A stretch of DNA of 64,000 nucleotides from positions 35,795,475 through 35,859,474 of the forward strand of contig JBANSL010000009.1 in the NCBI GenBank assembly GCA_037127255.1, read 5' to 3'. A model generated the notes under the pieces. It made no database searches. It had not been told where the DNA came from and worked only from the letters and a program-made list of their open reading frames with translations. The DNA comes from Persicaria tinctoria. Taxonomy: Eukaryota > Streptophyta > Magnoliopsida > Caryophyllales > Polygonaceae. Of this stretch, positions 31,951-41,775 are shown piece by piece; the stretch's first letter is position 1, and each line of letters starts with the position of its first letter. A program made the translations under genes and the position numbers.

Positions 31951-32259
31951 CAGGTTATATCGGGAACCAGTTTGGGAGAAAAGGTTCCTATTCCTCGCAT
32001 GATTATGACTTCTTCAGATCCAACTATGCCTGTACAGTTTGAAAGAAGGCAATTTCCTTTGTTGGTGTGTTTTGGTATGACAACCAACCAAAGTCAAGGG
32101 CAATCTCTGTCACATGCTGGTTTATATTTGCCTCGGCTGGTGTTCAGTCATGGCCAGTTATATGTTGCGGTCTCTCGGGTGACGTCTAGGAGAGGTTTGA
32201 AGATTGTAATATGTGATCAAGATTCTAACTTTTTAACCTCTACTACTAATGTAGTATAG
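31951..32259 (+). pseudogene. C-terminus of Helitron PIF1-type helicase
   Basis: Starts [16 protein letters not shown] and continues [60 protein letters not shown] to a stop at 32257-32259. These are the terminal helicase motifs (the xSQGQSL and [14 protein letters not shown] boxes) of the Helitron Rep-helicase, normally the end of a protein of well over 1000 residues. The nucleotide-binding and Rep endonuclease parts are absent. Its position 250 bases before the hairpin and CTAG end agrees with standard Helitron structure and fixes the orientation as plus. Confidence 0.88.
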
Positions 32260-32483
32260 AGGTTTTTCACAACGTATAGTTTGTAGAAACTTATGTTGAA
32301 GACATATGCATGCAGATGTTATGGCTCAGTTGATTATTATTTGCGTGCATTGTGGTTGATTTATTTTACTTTATCAAACTATGTTAAAGTAATTTATGTG
32401 TCGCTCCTTCTTGTATCATATTAGTCGAAGGTGAAGTTCAGTCGAGTACTATGTTTTATACATCATTACTATGTTAAAAATCA

Positions 32484-32511
32484 CGTGCGTAGCGCACGGG
32501 CTATAGGCTAG
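32484..32511 (+). other. Helitron 3' terminal hairpin and CTAG end
   Basis: Stem CGTGCG / CGCACG with loop TAG, then GGCTATAGG and terminal CTAG, followed by the target T. Confidence 0.85.
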
Positions 32512-33250
32512 TTTTATTTTTAAACTTTCAGCTTTTCATTATTTTTTTCAACTTCTAGCTTTTTCATTTTAGTTAAATTTCCAGCTTTTCATTATGTTTT
32601 TTAAATCAGTCCAATTATTTTAACACTCGAAATTATAGAGAAAATATAGTAGGGTATGGAAAAAAGTGATGCGATAAGTTTATTGGGGAACCCGACCATT
32701 GTGGAGGGTAGAAAATAAATTGGGGGGTTTGATTAATGAGAGGTAAGAAATATCTATTATCCTGATCGTTTTTTTTTTTAATTTAACACAAATATTTGTA
32801 AAAAAAAAATTATCGATTTTTTAGTTATATAGATAAATTGGATACAAAATTGATCGATTTTTAGTTTAACACAAATATTTTGTAAAAAAAAAATTGGATA
32901 GAAAATTTATTAGAAAAAGTTGTGATTACAAGCTTTCAAAAATATATCCATATTTAGAAAATTGGGGAAAATATTCAATAGAAAATTTATTAGAAAAAAT
33001 CTTCCAAAAATATACCCATACCATATCTAGAAAATTGGGGGAAAAATGGTTAGAAAATTTATTTCAAAAAACTATGATTGGTTAATTCTATTATGATTAG
33101 GGGTGGATCATAAAAGTTTTTGGGATGGCACAATTTTGTATAAATATTTTGTCTATTTTTTTATAAGGAATACTTTTAAAAAATATATATGAAGAAGATA
33201 CATTAAATTTGTAAGAAAAATTATTATTATTATTATTATAAAATACCAAA
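32512..33250. other. AT-rich, no gene seen
   Basis: Repeated variants of GAAAATTTATTAGAAAAA near 32905-33065 and an (ATT)n run at 33222-33240. No coding potential. Confidence 0.6.
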
Positions 33251-33252
33251 TG

Positions 33253-33496
33253 TGTAACACCCCCGTCCACATCGAATATAATAAGGATGTTGGGAGTGAT
33301 TTATAAGTGTTTCAAGCTCTATCCATGTTAAAACACCTCCTGGGACACCACGACTCGTTCCAAGGCCACCAATGCCAGATCCAGATGCAGGAAGTGTTAC
33401 AGTGACAAATGTCCCTCTTCCGGTGCCATTGCTAGCGCCGACACCTGATCCAACACCATGATGAAGCGGAGAAGAACCAGCGCCTCTCCTGGCCAT
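33253..33496 (-). pseudogene. copia gag N-terminal stub, reverse strand
   Basis: From the ATG at 33496-33494 the reverse strand reads MARRGAGSSPLHHGVGSGVG, a low-complexity Gly/Ser segment, then ITYPE-like residues INHSQHPYYI before similarity ends. The upstream LTR and primer site (33581-33794) show it is the start of a copia gag. It is truncated at about 33330, where the text changes to one that on the plus strand begins TGTAACACCCCCGTCCACAT (33253), which looks like the start of another LTR or TRIM-like repeat. Only about 60 codons of gag remain. Confidence 0.5.
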
Positions 33497-33595
33497 TGTA
33501 GAAGCAACACAAACAGAAACAACACAGAAGAACAACAAACAGAGGATCGGAACCACGACGAATCTCAACGAGATTCAATGCACTCTAATACCATT

Positions 33596-33794
33596 TGAAG
33601 CAAAGGAAATGATCAATAATGAAGGAAGCAAAACATTCTTGAATTTGGGAGAAAAATCTCTCAACCAAAACTCAGTTTGTTACACGAGGAGGAGCTCCTT
33701 ATTTATACCGACAAGCAACGGAGGGGAGCTATAACTACCTTCTAACAACAATTTGAAGCCATTCAAATTACCAAAATACCCCCTGACTATAACA
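33596..33794 (-). repeat. 5' LTR of a truncated reverse-strand copia
   Basis: On the reverse strand it begins TGTTATAGTCAGGGGGTATT, has a TATA box (TATAAAT, complement of 33701-33707), ends TTTGCTTCA and is followed by TGGTATTAGAGTGC (33593-33580), a near match to the initiator tRNA-Met primer site. Confidence 0.7.
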
Positions 33795-33799
33795 TTTCT

Positions 33800-34699
33800 A
33801 CTACTCTACAAAATCATTGAATTCTTGATTTAAATTGTCATTTTTAGTTAAAAAAACCTAAGAAAAACCAAAAAAAAAAAAATTGGGATCTGGGTTTGAA
33901 CTTGTAACCTCATGTCCTAAATACCAAACACGACTAAATTAAGCAAGTTTTATGTCTTATTACTTATTTCATACTACTATATTAGTCCTAAAATTAGCCA
34001 AAAAAAAAAATTACAAGTCCTAAAATTAGTAAAAAAAAAAATTACAAAACAAACGGAGTAATAAAATTTCTCCTCTTCCGAGTTAAAAAGGAAGCTCAAG
34101 CCACCCCACGCCCCTTAGCTTTGCCTCTGTGTACGAGTAAGACTTGTACCAATGTAAGTACGAGTAAGACTTCCATTCGTACCAATGTGTTAATGAGATA
34201 CTGATATGAAAACGTTGCCCTTTGTTATGTTTCGATGTACAAGCTAAGGCGCATAAATGTTAGTACAGTGTTTATGATCGATGCAAATAGATGAAACTTG
34301 GGGAAGTTGAGTGGGCCCACGATAGTAAATTTATGATATTAACATTGAATTTCCAATCTTCAATCTAACGCTACAAATTCAAGTCAGTGGAATCACATGG
34401 GAGATTGCAGGGCAACCAATTAGTACGTGGTCACCTTACCACTTAGTGGAGTTGGGAGAAACATGGACAATGGTAAAATGTCACCAAGTTTTAGCAACTA
34501 ATAGCAATTTGAACAAATCCCTTTGAATTGGCGTAAATGCCAGTATTTCATTGGTACCATTTTTGTTTTAGTTTTTGAATTTATTTTGCATTTGAAGGTA
34601 GCTAGGGATTCGGGCTAGAACTAGAAAACAATTGGGTATGAATTATACAACACAAATATCTAAAGAACGATCACATCCTCAACTATAAGAAAAAGGGAA
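33800..34699. other. no gene seen
   Basis: AT-rich. Near 33885-33960 an antisense B-box-like TTCAAACCCAG (reverse strand) and the text AGCCACCCCACGCCCCTTAG at 34098 are reminiscent of hAT MITE ends but too degenerate to call. Confidence 0.5.
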
Positions 34700-36110
34700 A
34701 TGCATCCCGACAATGGTCAAAACTATGCACCTTGATAACAAAATTCAAATCCGGCCTTATATGGTATGTGGGCAATGGAAAATCTATTAACTTTTGGAAA
34801 GACGAGTTGATAACAATAAAACCCCTTATCGAAAGAAAGTATAGATATCCAAAGGGTCAGAAATATAAATGAAACTGTCAGTGGATATATTATGGGTGGA
34901 CAATGGTGGCGGATGAAGCTTGACTCTGTTCTCCCTGAACCAATTGTTAGGGACACTATCAAGATCCCTTTGCTTGTCAACACCTTCGAAGATAGACTCT
35001 ATTGGTGGCCTGATAAAAAAAAAAGATGGTTCACAACGTCTACGGCCTATAATCTAATCACAACTCCATCACACACAACAACTAATTACTATACCTGGAT
35101 TTGAAAAATTGATGCCCTTTATATGGAAAATCAAGCAAAAAGACCTTCCGACAACGTCGTGATCATCCCAGAAGGGCATAACTGTCCCCTCTACCTGCAT
35201 ATTTAGTAATCACTTCTCGGAAGATGATATCCATCTGTTTCTGGAATGTCCATATAATGATTTCCAACCACAATTCCCCCAAAATATTTCTCAAATAATC
35301 AACACCCTTCTTTCAGAAACAAGAGATAGGGATCAGATTATTCATCTACTTGACACTAACCTCTCAAAGGAAAATAAACGAAGCATAACGTTTCGATGGT
35401 GGACAATATGACTTATCAGAAATCAAGCTATCTTCAAAAACGCAAACATTCTGTCTGCCGACGGTATTAAAAAAACTCATTGCAGAAAATGTCAAAAATT
35501 GAAAAAGAGCTAGAAAATTGAATTTAAAAGAAGATGGTAGAATCACTTTGTATAAAAAGAAAACTGAACAAGGTAAAAACGATAGGAAGAAAAAGACCCA
35601 ACATTGAAAGAAACTCCCTAATGGCAAGTAAAAACTTAATTTTGACGGTTCATTCTTTTCAGCTACTAGAAGTTCAACAAGATTTATTATTCGTGATTGA
35701 GAAGGCAAACCCATTTGTATGGGTGGCAAATCAATTGGAGGACATACGCCGCTTATGGTGGAAGCCCTCGCTTTAAGGCATGGCGTAGAAAAGGCCATAT
35801 AAATAAATAAAAAAATGACTTAATCATCGAAGGGGATTCTAAGATAATTACGGATGTTCTCCAAATACGCACCAATTGCCCTTGAGAAATATAACTTGTA
35901 ATAGCAGTCATCCAAACTCTTCTTCTAGACATGAGAAACATTAGTGTTTCACACATTTTCCGCATTAGTAATCGAGTGGCAGACAAGATTGCACACATTT
36001 TCTACTCTGACCAAGGGGATAAACTTATACTATAATAATTCAGGTCTACTTAGCCTCATCCGATAAGATGCTTTCGAGTAAGGTTTTTTCTCACCCGAAT
36101 CATCACCTAA
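34700..36110 (+). pseudogene. 3' fragment of an L1-type LINE
   Basis: Broken frames give, in order, GLIWYVGNGKSINFWKDEL, DRLYWWPDKKKRWFTTSTAY, a zinc-binding reverse-transcriptase segment (IWKIKQKDLPTT, FSEDDIHLFLECPYN) and an RNase H domain (KLNFDGSF, LIIEGDSKIITDVLQ, VSHIFRISNRVADKIAHIF). This is the C-terminal third of ORF2 in plant L1 LINEs that carry RNase H. Several stops and shifts interrupt it. The tail ends near 36110 in AATAAAAAAAAC, a degraded poly(A). The 5' part was lost, as is usual for LINE copies. Confidence 0.8.
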
Positions 36111-36356
36111 TAAAAAAAACTTAGGGATGGCTAACTTATGGTGTAAATCATGAATGTACGTACGTGTTAAATTGATGCAAAGTAAAAAAAGTCAAATTGT
36201 TTTCCATATATACAAATTTTATTATTCCAAACAAAATTGATACAAAAGTAAATTATAGAACATCACTTGTTGAATTCCTCGATCGTTTTTATAGAACTAT
36301 CGGTTAACCAAACAAAATAATTGGTAAAACTCTCTCTTAGTTAGTTTTTTTTTTTG

Positions 36357-37095
36357 GGCAACGAAAAACTACAACAACAAAAATAAGTCCAATATATCCC
36401 GCTTAGAGTAGGGTCTGGGAGGTCCTATTGTACGCTCTCTTTTTCCTACTGGGTCTAGAGAGAGTTTCTGAATAACTCGTACCCGTGAAAGTGTTTAAAC
36501 CAGACAATATATGAAACACCATTAGAAGAAATAGAAATAGAAAAGTAGAGCTCATAAAAAGAATATTATATCTCGGAAGGATCAGTCTAGCCCTCGTTGA
36601 CCCTGATAGCCTCTCTTCACTGTCTGCGATCCCTCGTTAAACCCTAGGGTATGTGTAATAAAGTAAGATCACACCTGATGACCTCACTCTGGAACTTCTT
36701 TGGTCGACCTCTGCTACGCCGCAAACGCTTTATCGAAATAAGATCACATCTGCGTACTAGAGCATCCGACACCCTTCTATGCACATGCCCAAACCATCTG
36801 AGCCTAGATTCCATCAACTTGTCCTTTATACAACAAACTCCTACTTTCCTAAAAATTATTTCGTTTCTTATTCTGTCCAAGCGGGTGTGCCTGCACATCC
36901 ATCTGAGCGTCCTTATCTCAGCTACTATGAGGCTCTGATCCTGAATCTTCGTAGGCGCACAACACTCTGCTCCATACAGCATAGCAAGCCTCCCCACAAC
37001 CTTATAGAATTTACTTTTTAATTTCAAGGGCACTTTTTTATCACATGCATAAGACCCCTTAGACTGCCCTCCATTTGTTGGCAACGAAAAACTAC
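36357..37095 (-). mobile_element. 5'-truncated RTE LINE with 16-bp target duplication
   Basis: Flanked by GGCAACGAAAAACTAC at 36357-36372 and 37080-37095. The inserted 707 bp reads, on the reverse strand from 37079, the C-terminus of an RTE-type reverse transcriptase: DKKVPLKLKSKFYKVV, MLYGAECCAPTK, AEIRTLRWMCRHTRLDRIRN, SRLRWFGHVHRR, and SRGRPKKFQSEVIRCDL, open for about 140 codons. The 3' end at lower coordinates carries the AACAACAACAAA-type tail expected for RTE. The long perfect duplication shows a target-primed insertion. Confidence 0.9.
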
Positions 37096-37179
37096 CCTTT
37101 AGTTAATGACTAACTATGTATTTTTATACGTACAAGTAATGATTTGGAGGTGGTTAGGCCCTATTAGACCACCAACCAA

Positions 37180-37560
37180 TGACATCCTTCTGGATGCAGA
37201 TGTGTATATTCATGTCTTGGAGTGGCGACGCTGAGCCATCAGCCTGCAAAAGGTGAGCAATGCGGTCCGCATATTGATTGATCTCTCGAAAGACATAGGA
37301 AACACTCATCACCCCAAACTAATTCCGGAGGAAATGGAGGATGTCGGTGATGAGGATTTCAATCTCCCAAGAGCACGACCTGCTGTCTTTAAGGGCGTTG
37401 ATCACCACCGAATTGTCACTCTCGATCATAAGACGTACGTGGATGCACGCTCCAACTCTATCCCTTTTTGTAAGCCGAGTTTAAGTATCATTGCTTCCGA
37501 CACTAGGGCATTTCCTGCACCAAGTTGAGCACCTCTAGCGGCAACTGATGCTTCTAAATG
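37180..37560 (-). pseudogene. RNase H fragment of an L1-type LINE, reverse strand
   Basis: Reverse-strand translation, with shifts, gives LVSEAMILKLGLQKGIELER, IESDNSVVINALKDSRSCSW + EIEILITDILHF, and VSYVFREINQYADRIAHLLQ. This is the terminal RNase H of a plant L1 ORF2 (an acidic ESDN motif and the FREINxxADRIAH helix). No poly(A) is visible at its lower edge. It is unrelated in orientation to the RTE copy beside it. Confidence 0.72.
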
Positions 37561-37746
37561 ATTATGGATGATGAAACCCGTTGAAGCAAACCCCGAAAGT
37601 TAATGACTCACTATGAATTTTGAGGGAATGTGTGATCTTTTATTGACAAGATTTCTTTTAATTTGCACGTGGTTTTCTGTAGATTTTTTTTTGGTGTAAA
37701 AAGGGTATTTACAAGTTAAAGATTTTCAATCATCATACAAATCAAG
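37561..37746. other. no gene seen
   Basis: AT-rich sequence between a LINE remnant and a hAT element. Confidence 0.5.
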
Positions 37747-38392
37747 GATATATGTAGGGGTGGGCACAAATCCCGATCCCGTCCCGGTTCCGTCCCGATC
37801 CCGTTCCGATCCCGGCGGGATTTAGGGCAAAATAGCGAATCCCGTCCCGTAAAAATTATGCGGGACGAAACGCGGGACGATCCCGGTGGGATCCCGCGAA
37901 TCCCGTCCCGTCCCGCATATTATAATAATAATAATAATAATTTTTTTAATAACAATAATAATAATTTTTATAATAATAATAACATTATAATATTATAGAA
38001 TAATAATAATATATTATTAGTATTATTATTTTGAGCAAATATTATAATTATAATCATAATCTTCCGATTATAATAATAATAATATTTTTTTATAATAATA
38101 ATATTATTATTATTTGAGAAAATATTATTTATAATTATAATAATAATTTTCAATTTATAATAATAATTGATTATAATAATAATATTATTTTTATATAATA
38201 TTATAATATAATTTAATAATAATATTACTTTATAATAAAATTATTATTATTGTTATATTATATTATTATATTATTATTATATCATATTATATTTTTTTCT
38301 TGTAAAGTATAATTATTTTATAATAATAAAAATAATAATAAGTAATAATAATAATAGTAGTAGTAGTAGTAGTATTTTTAATTATAACGTGG

Positions 38393-38426
<34 letters not shown>

Positions 38427-38468
38427 TTATCTAATTTCATGTAGATATTTTTTATTTAATTTTTTTCA

Positions 38469-38541
<73 letters not shown>

Positions 38542-39281
38542 GAACTCCAAATAGTATAGAAAACAAACAGTCAAATGTTTACAAGAAGTTAGCCGACAAC
38601 CGAGAAACAAGCTGCGTACCAACCCCTTTAGCAATGGAAAAACAAACTCTGGTGAAAATATGAGCAGCTAGACGAGAACTAGAATCTAAGGCTAAAGAAA
38701 AAGAGCAAATCCGTCCCAGCAGCGCAACAGCATCCACATCTAGCTCACCAAAAGAAGAGAAAGAAAAATGCAAAAACCCATAACCAGCAGTAGAGCACAC
38801 ATCCCGATAATGAGAGGCAAATAGCTACAAGAGGCAAATAGCTAAATACGGTATTCTTCTCAACTATCAATCGATAGTGAGACAGTATCTGGTGAATCTC
38901 GTCTCAATCCCTTTCCGTCCTGATCTAGTAAGATAATGTAGCCAAATATGTTGAACGTTATAATTAATTATATAATCATTGTATGAATTAATAATAGTAT
39001 TATAATAATAGTAATAATAATAATAATAATAATAATATTGAATAATATAGTTGAGAAGAATACCGTATTCAACGTATTATACAAATTAATGAATTCTGAA
39101 AGCATTTTTCACTTTGCAAATTTATATAATATTTTATTATTTTTATTTGCAAGACAAGGCCCGTCCTGTCCCGATCCCGTCCCGTCCCGTCCAGACACCA
39201 TCCCGTCCCGAAAAAAAAGTGTCAATCTCGTCCCGGCTCAATCCCGTCCCGTCCCGTCCCGTGCCCACCCCTAGATATATG
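37747..39281 (+). mobile_element. non-autonomous hAT element 1 with 8-bp TSD
   Basis: The element is 37755-39273 (1519 bp) with TIRs TAGGGGTGGGCAC / GTGCCCACCCCTA and the 8-bp duplication GATATATG on both sides (37747-37754, 39274-39281). The subterminal 150 bp on each side are packed with ATCCCGTCCCG repeats. Most of the inside is (AAT)n/(ATT)n. It carries a short captured coding piece on the reverse strand at 38579-38800 and no transposase. Confidence 0.93.
38579..38800 (-). pseudogene. captured conserved peptide, copy 1
   Basis: A 73-residue open stretch reads GYGFLHFSFSSFGELDVDAV and continues to HIFTRVCFSIAKGVGTQLVS + RLSANFL with a stop. It is about two-thirds identical to the reverse-strand peptide at 39878-40120 in the neighbouring hAT element. 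The block GYGFLxFSFSSxGELxxDA...IAKGVGxQxVSRLxxNFL is one I have seen annotated in plant genomes under putative reverse transcriptase-like or auxilin-like names, with no established function. It begins without a convincing start and is bounded by simple repeats, so it is a passenger fragment. Confidence 0.6.
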
Positions 39282-39389
39282 TATACGAGAGGAATTTACA
39301 AATCAACCCTAATTGGAATTAGGAAAAGTGGGTCTAAAAAAATTAGGAAAAGTGTATGGTTGACAAAAATAAAGCATATTACCTAATTT

Positions 39390-39546
39390 ATTTTTAGTAG
39401 GGGTGGGCACAAATCCCGCAAATCCCGATCCCGTCCCGATCCCGGTGGGATTTAGGACAAAATAGCGAATCCCGTCCCGCAAAAATTATGCGGGATGAAA
39501 CGCAGGACGATCCCGGTGGGATCCCGCAAATCCCGTCCCGTCCCGC

Positions 39547-39607
<61 letters not shown>

Positions 39608-39717
39608 TTTTATAATAATATTATTATTATTATTATTATAAAATAATAATAATATATTATTAGTATTATTATTTTGAGCAAATATTATTTATAACTATAA
39701 TAATAATTTTCAATTTA

Positions 39718-39748
<31 letters not shown>

Positions 39749-40710
39749 TTATAATATAATTTAATAATAATATTAATTTATAATAAAATTATTATTATTA
39801 TTATTATATCATATTATATTTTTTTCCTGTAAAGTATAATTATAACGTGGGATTATTATTATTATAATAAAAACAGATTACAAGAAATTAGTGGGCAACC
39901 GAGATACTATCTGGGCACCCACTCCTTTAGCGATAACAAAGCCAAGTCTAGTAAAAATATAACGTGCAACACGAGCCCCAGCATCCTGAGATACCGAGAA
40001 TTTCTGAATTCGCTTCAGCAATACAACCGCATCTGTATCCAACTCCCCCAATGAAGAGAATGAGAAGGGTAGGAAACCATAACCAGCCGCCGTACACAAA
40101 TCTCGATATACTTGACACACTTACGTCGAGCAGCATCAACAACAGCACGACCAGGCATAAAGTCAGAAATTCCAGACTGAGTCAATGGAGAGGATCCCGT
40201 CAGATCGACACACACATCCCGCCCATTTAGAGTTACAAGAGGCAAATAGCTAATTAAATACGGTATTCTTCCTAACTATCAATCGATAATTAATTAGACA
40301 ATATTGGTAAATCTCGTCTCAATTCCTTTCCGTCCTGATCTAGTAAGATAATGTAGCCAAATATGTTGAACATTATAATTAATTATACAATCATTGTATG
40401 AATTAATAATAGTATTATAATATTAATATTAATATTATTATTATTATTGAATAATATAGTTGAGAATAATACCGTATTCAACATATTATACTAAATAATG
40501 AATTATGAAAGCATTTTTCACTTTGCAAATTTATATAATATTTTATTATTTTTATATGCGGGACAAGGCCCGTCCCGTCCCGTCCAGACACCATCCCGTC
40601 CCGAAAAAAAAATGTCAATCCCGTCCCGATTCCGTCCCCAAAAAATTTCGCGGGACGATTCCCGTCCCGGCCCAATCTCGTCCCGTCCCGCACCCACCCC
40701 TAATTTTTAG
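39390..40710 (+). mobile_element. non-autonomous hAT element 2 with 8-bp TSD
   Basis: The element is 39398-40702 (1305 bp), starting TAGGGGTGGGCAC and ending GCACCCACCCCTA (one TIR mismatch), with the 8-bp duplication ATTTTTAG at 39390-39397 and 40703-40710. It shares with element 1 the CCCGTCCCG subterminal repeats, the trinucleotide interior, the peptide fragment and a flanking block (GATCTAGTAAGATAATGTAG near 38919 and 40336). The two are separate insertions of one family only about 120 bp apart. Confidence 0.93.
39878..40245 (-). pseudogene. captured conserved peptide, copy 2 (longer)
   Basis: From 40245 the reverse strand reads VTLNGRDVCVDLTGSSPLTQ, then GRAVVDAARRKCVKY, shifts frame near 40130 and continues GYGFLPFSFSSLGELDTDAV, LKRIQKFSVSQDAGARVARY and FVIAKGVGAQIVSRLPTNFL to a stop at 39878. 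So more of the source protein survives here than in copy 1. The residues common to both copies suggest the source gene was under protein-level constraint before capture. I do not know its function. The frameshift makes this copy non-coding. Confidence 0.62.
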
Positions 40711-41202
40711 CATGGGATTAATTAACTCCCCGTACCTCTTTTTAAATTTCAATTGATCTTAACCTATATTTTTAAGGAATAAGCTAAGTTAAGCGCGGAG
40801 TCAAGCACAGAACCAGGATTGAAATCTTGAATTGGCTGGATTTAAATATAATTTTATTTTTTCCTTGTCTATCATTATATCTATTGAATTAAAATTATAG
40901 ATGTGTTTTTTTTATGTAAGAAAAAAAAATGAAAAAAGATTACATTTGGAATATAAAAGGTTGTGTCTGGATGATCAATTTGAAATATATGATGACGGTC
41001 AAGAATGACCGTAAAGAAGAAGATGAATGTCAAGCCATGAGGTATAGAAAAAAATAAAGAATGAAAAAGTGGCAGATAATTAAGTAAGGAGATAAGGCCA
41101 ACTCTACATCGACGGCAACGATGAGTCTTATGCCCGCAAACTATAAGTTGAATAAGATGAATGTCAGCCCATAAGGTATAGAAAAAAATAAAGAATGAAA
41201 AA
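40711..41202. other. no gene; 57-bp segment repeated
   Basis: The text GATGAATGTCA..GGTATAG followed by AAAAAAATAAAGAATGAAAA and GTGGCAGA occurs at 41022-41077 and again at 41157-41212, ending exactly where LINE coding sequence begins. Confidence 0.6.
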
Positions 41203-41775
41203 GTGGCAGAATTCATCACAACCCATAATCTTACAGATGTCCCGACAATTGGAAATAAATACACATGGAGGAAGCGATCTCAAGGAATGAACAACATTTA
41301 TGAAAAACTAGATCGAACATTAGTAAGTCATTCATTACTACAACAATTCCCCAATTCCTACACAAAAAATCACGCTTTCATAAAATCAGACCATGCACAA
41401 ATCACCTTTGACTTAATGGACAAACAAAAACCGAAACTACAACCCTTCAAATTTGAAATGGCTTGGACCACAAGGCCAGATTTCGAGAACCTCGTCAAAA
41501 ACGCTTGGAGAACTGACAACCCAGGATCTCAATTATATAAACTAACCAAGAAGCTTCTGGAAGTAAAAAAGAAGAGTAAAACCTGGAGCAAATTCACATT
41601 TGGAAACATATTTAGACAAATATCAAACGTGGAAAAAGAACTTCAAGATCTGCAAACACAAAACTGTGTCAGTTACGACTACAGAACAGAGGACAAAATC
41701 AAGAGGCTTGCAAACAAGCACGCCTCACTAATCAAATATCAAGCAACATACTGGGGACAACGAGCAAAAAGCTAG
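41203..41775 (+). pseudogene. LINE endonuclease C-terminal part
   Basis: The frame reads MAEFITTHNLTDVPTIGNKY, a tryptophan-Arg box TWRKRSQ, KLDRTLVS, then the endonuclease SDHAQITFDL motif (catalytic Asp-His of the APE-type fold), a linker FKFEMAWTTRPDFENLVKNA and a basic connector KKSKTWSKFTFGNIFRQISN. It ends by frameshift at a TAG at 41773-41775. The first two-thirds of the endonuclease is missing. In L1 elements this domain nicks the target DNA to expose the primer for reverse transcription. Here only its final part remains. Confidence 0.8.

Larger units (their letters stand above)
26570..32511 (+). mobile_element. Helitron with captured gene fragments
   Basis: The 3' end is diagnostic: a 6-bp hairpin CGTGCG-TAG-CGCACG (32484-32498) twelve bases or so before a terminal CTAG (32508-32511) followed by T. 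Just inside are C-terminal codons of a Helitron PIF1-type helicase and an RPA-like OB-fold piece in the correct order. The 5' end is placed at A|TCTTCCTATATCTTAAAGC (26570), where the TC start and inserted A/T target fit, but this end is less certain. The interior carries spliced-exon-like fragments of a NOT3 gene and a RING-H2 gene. No Rep domain was found, so it is non-autonomous or decayed. Confidence 0.78.

Noticed and set aside
33098..34130. Degenerate hAT element enclosing the copia LTR
   Set aside because: AGGGGTGGATC on the left and a GGGGCGTGGGGTGG-like text on the right are suggestive, but no target duplication or matching TIR could be shown.
38452..38634. Reverse-strand frame of mostly asparagine
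   Set aside because: It is the translation of an (ATT)n microsatellite inside a hAT element.
40881..41264. 127-codon reverse-strand hydrophobic frame
   Set aside because: Phe/Leu/Ile runs come from A-rich plus-strand sequence; it overlaps the LINE start.
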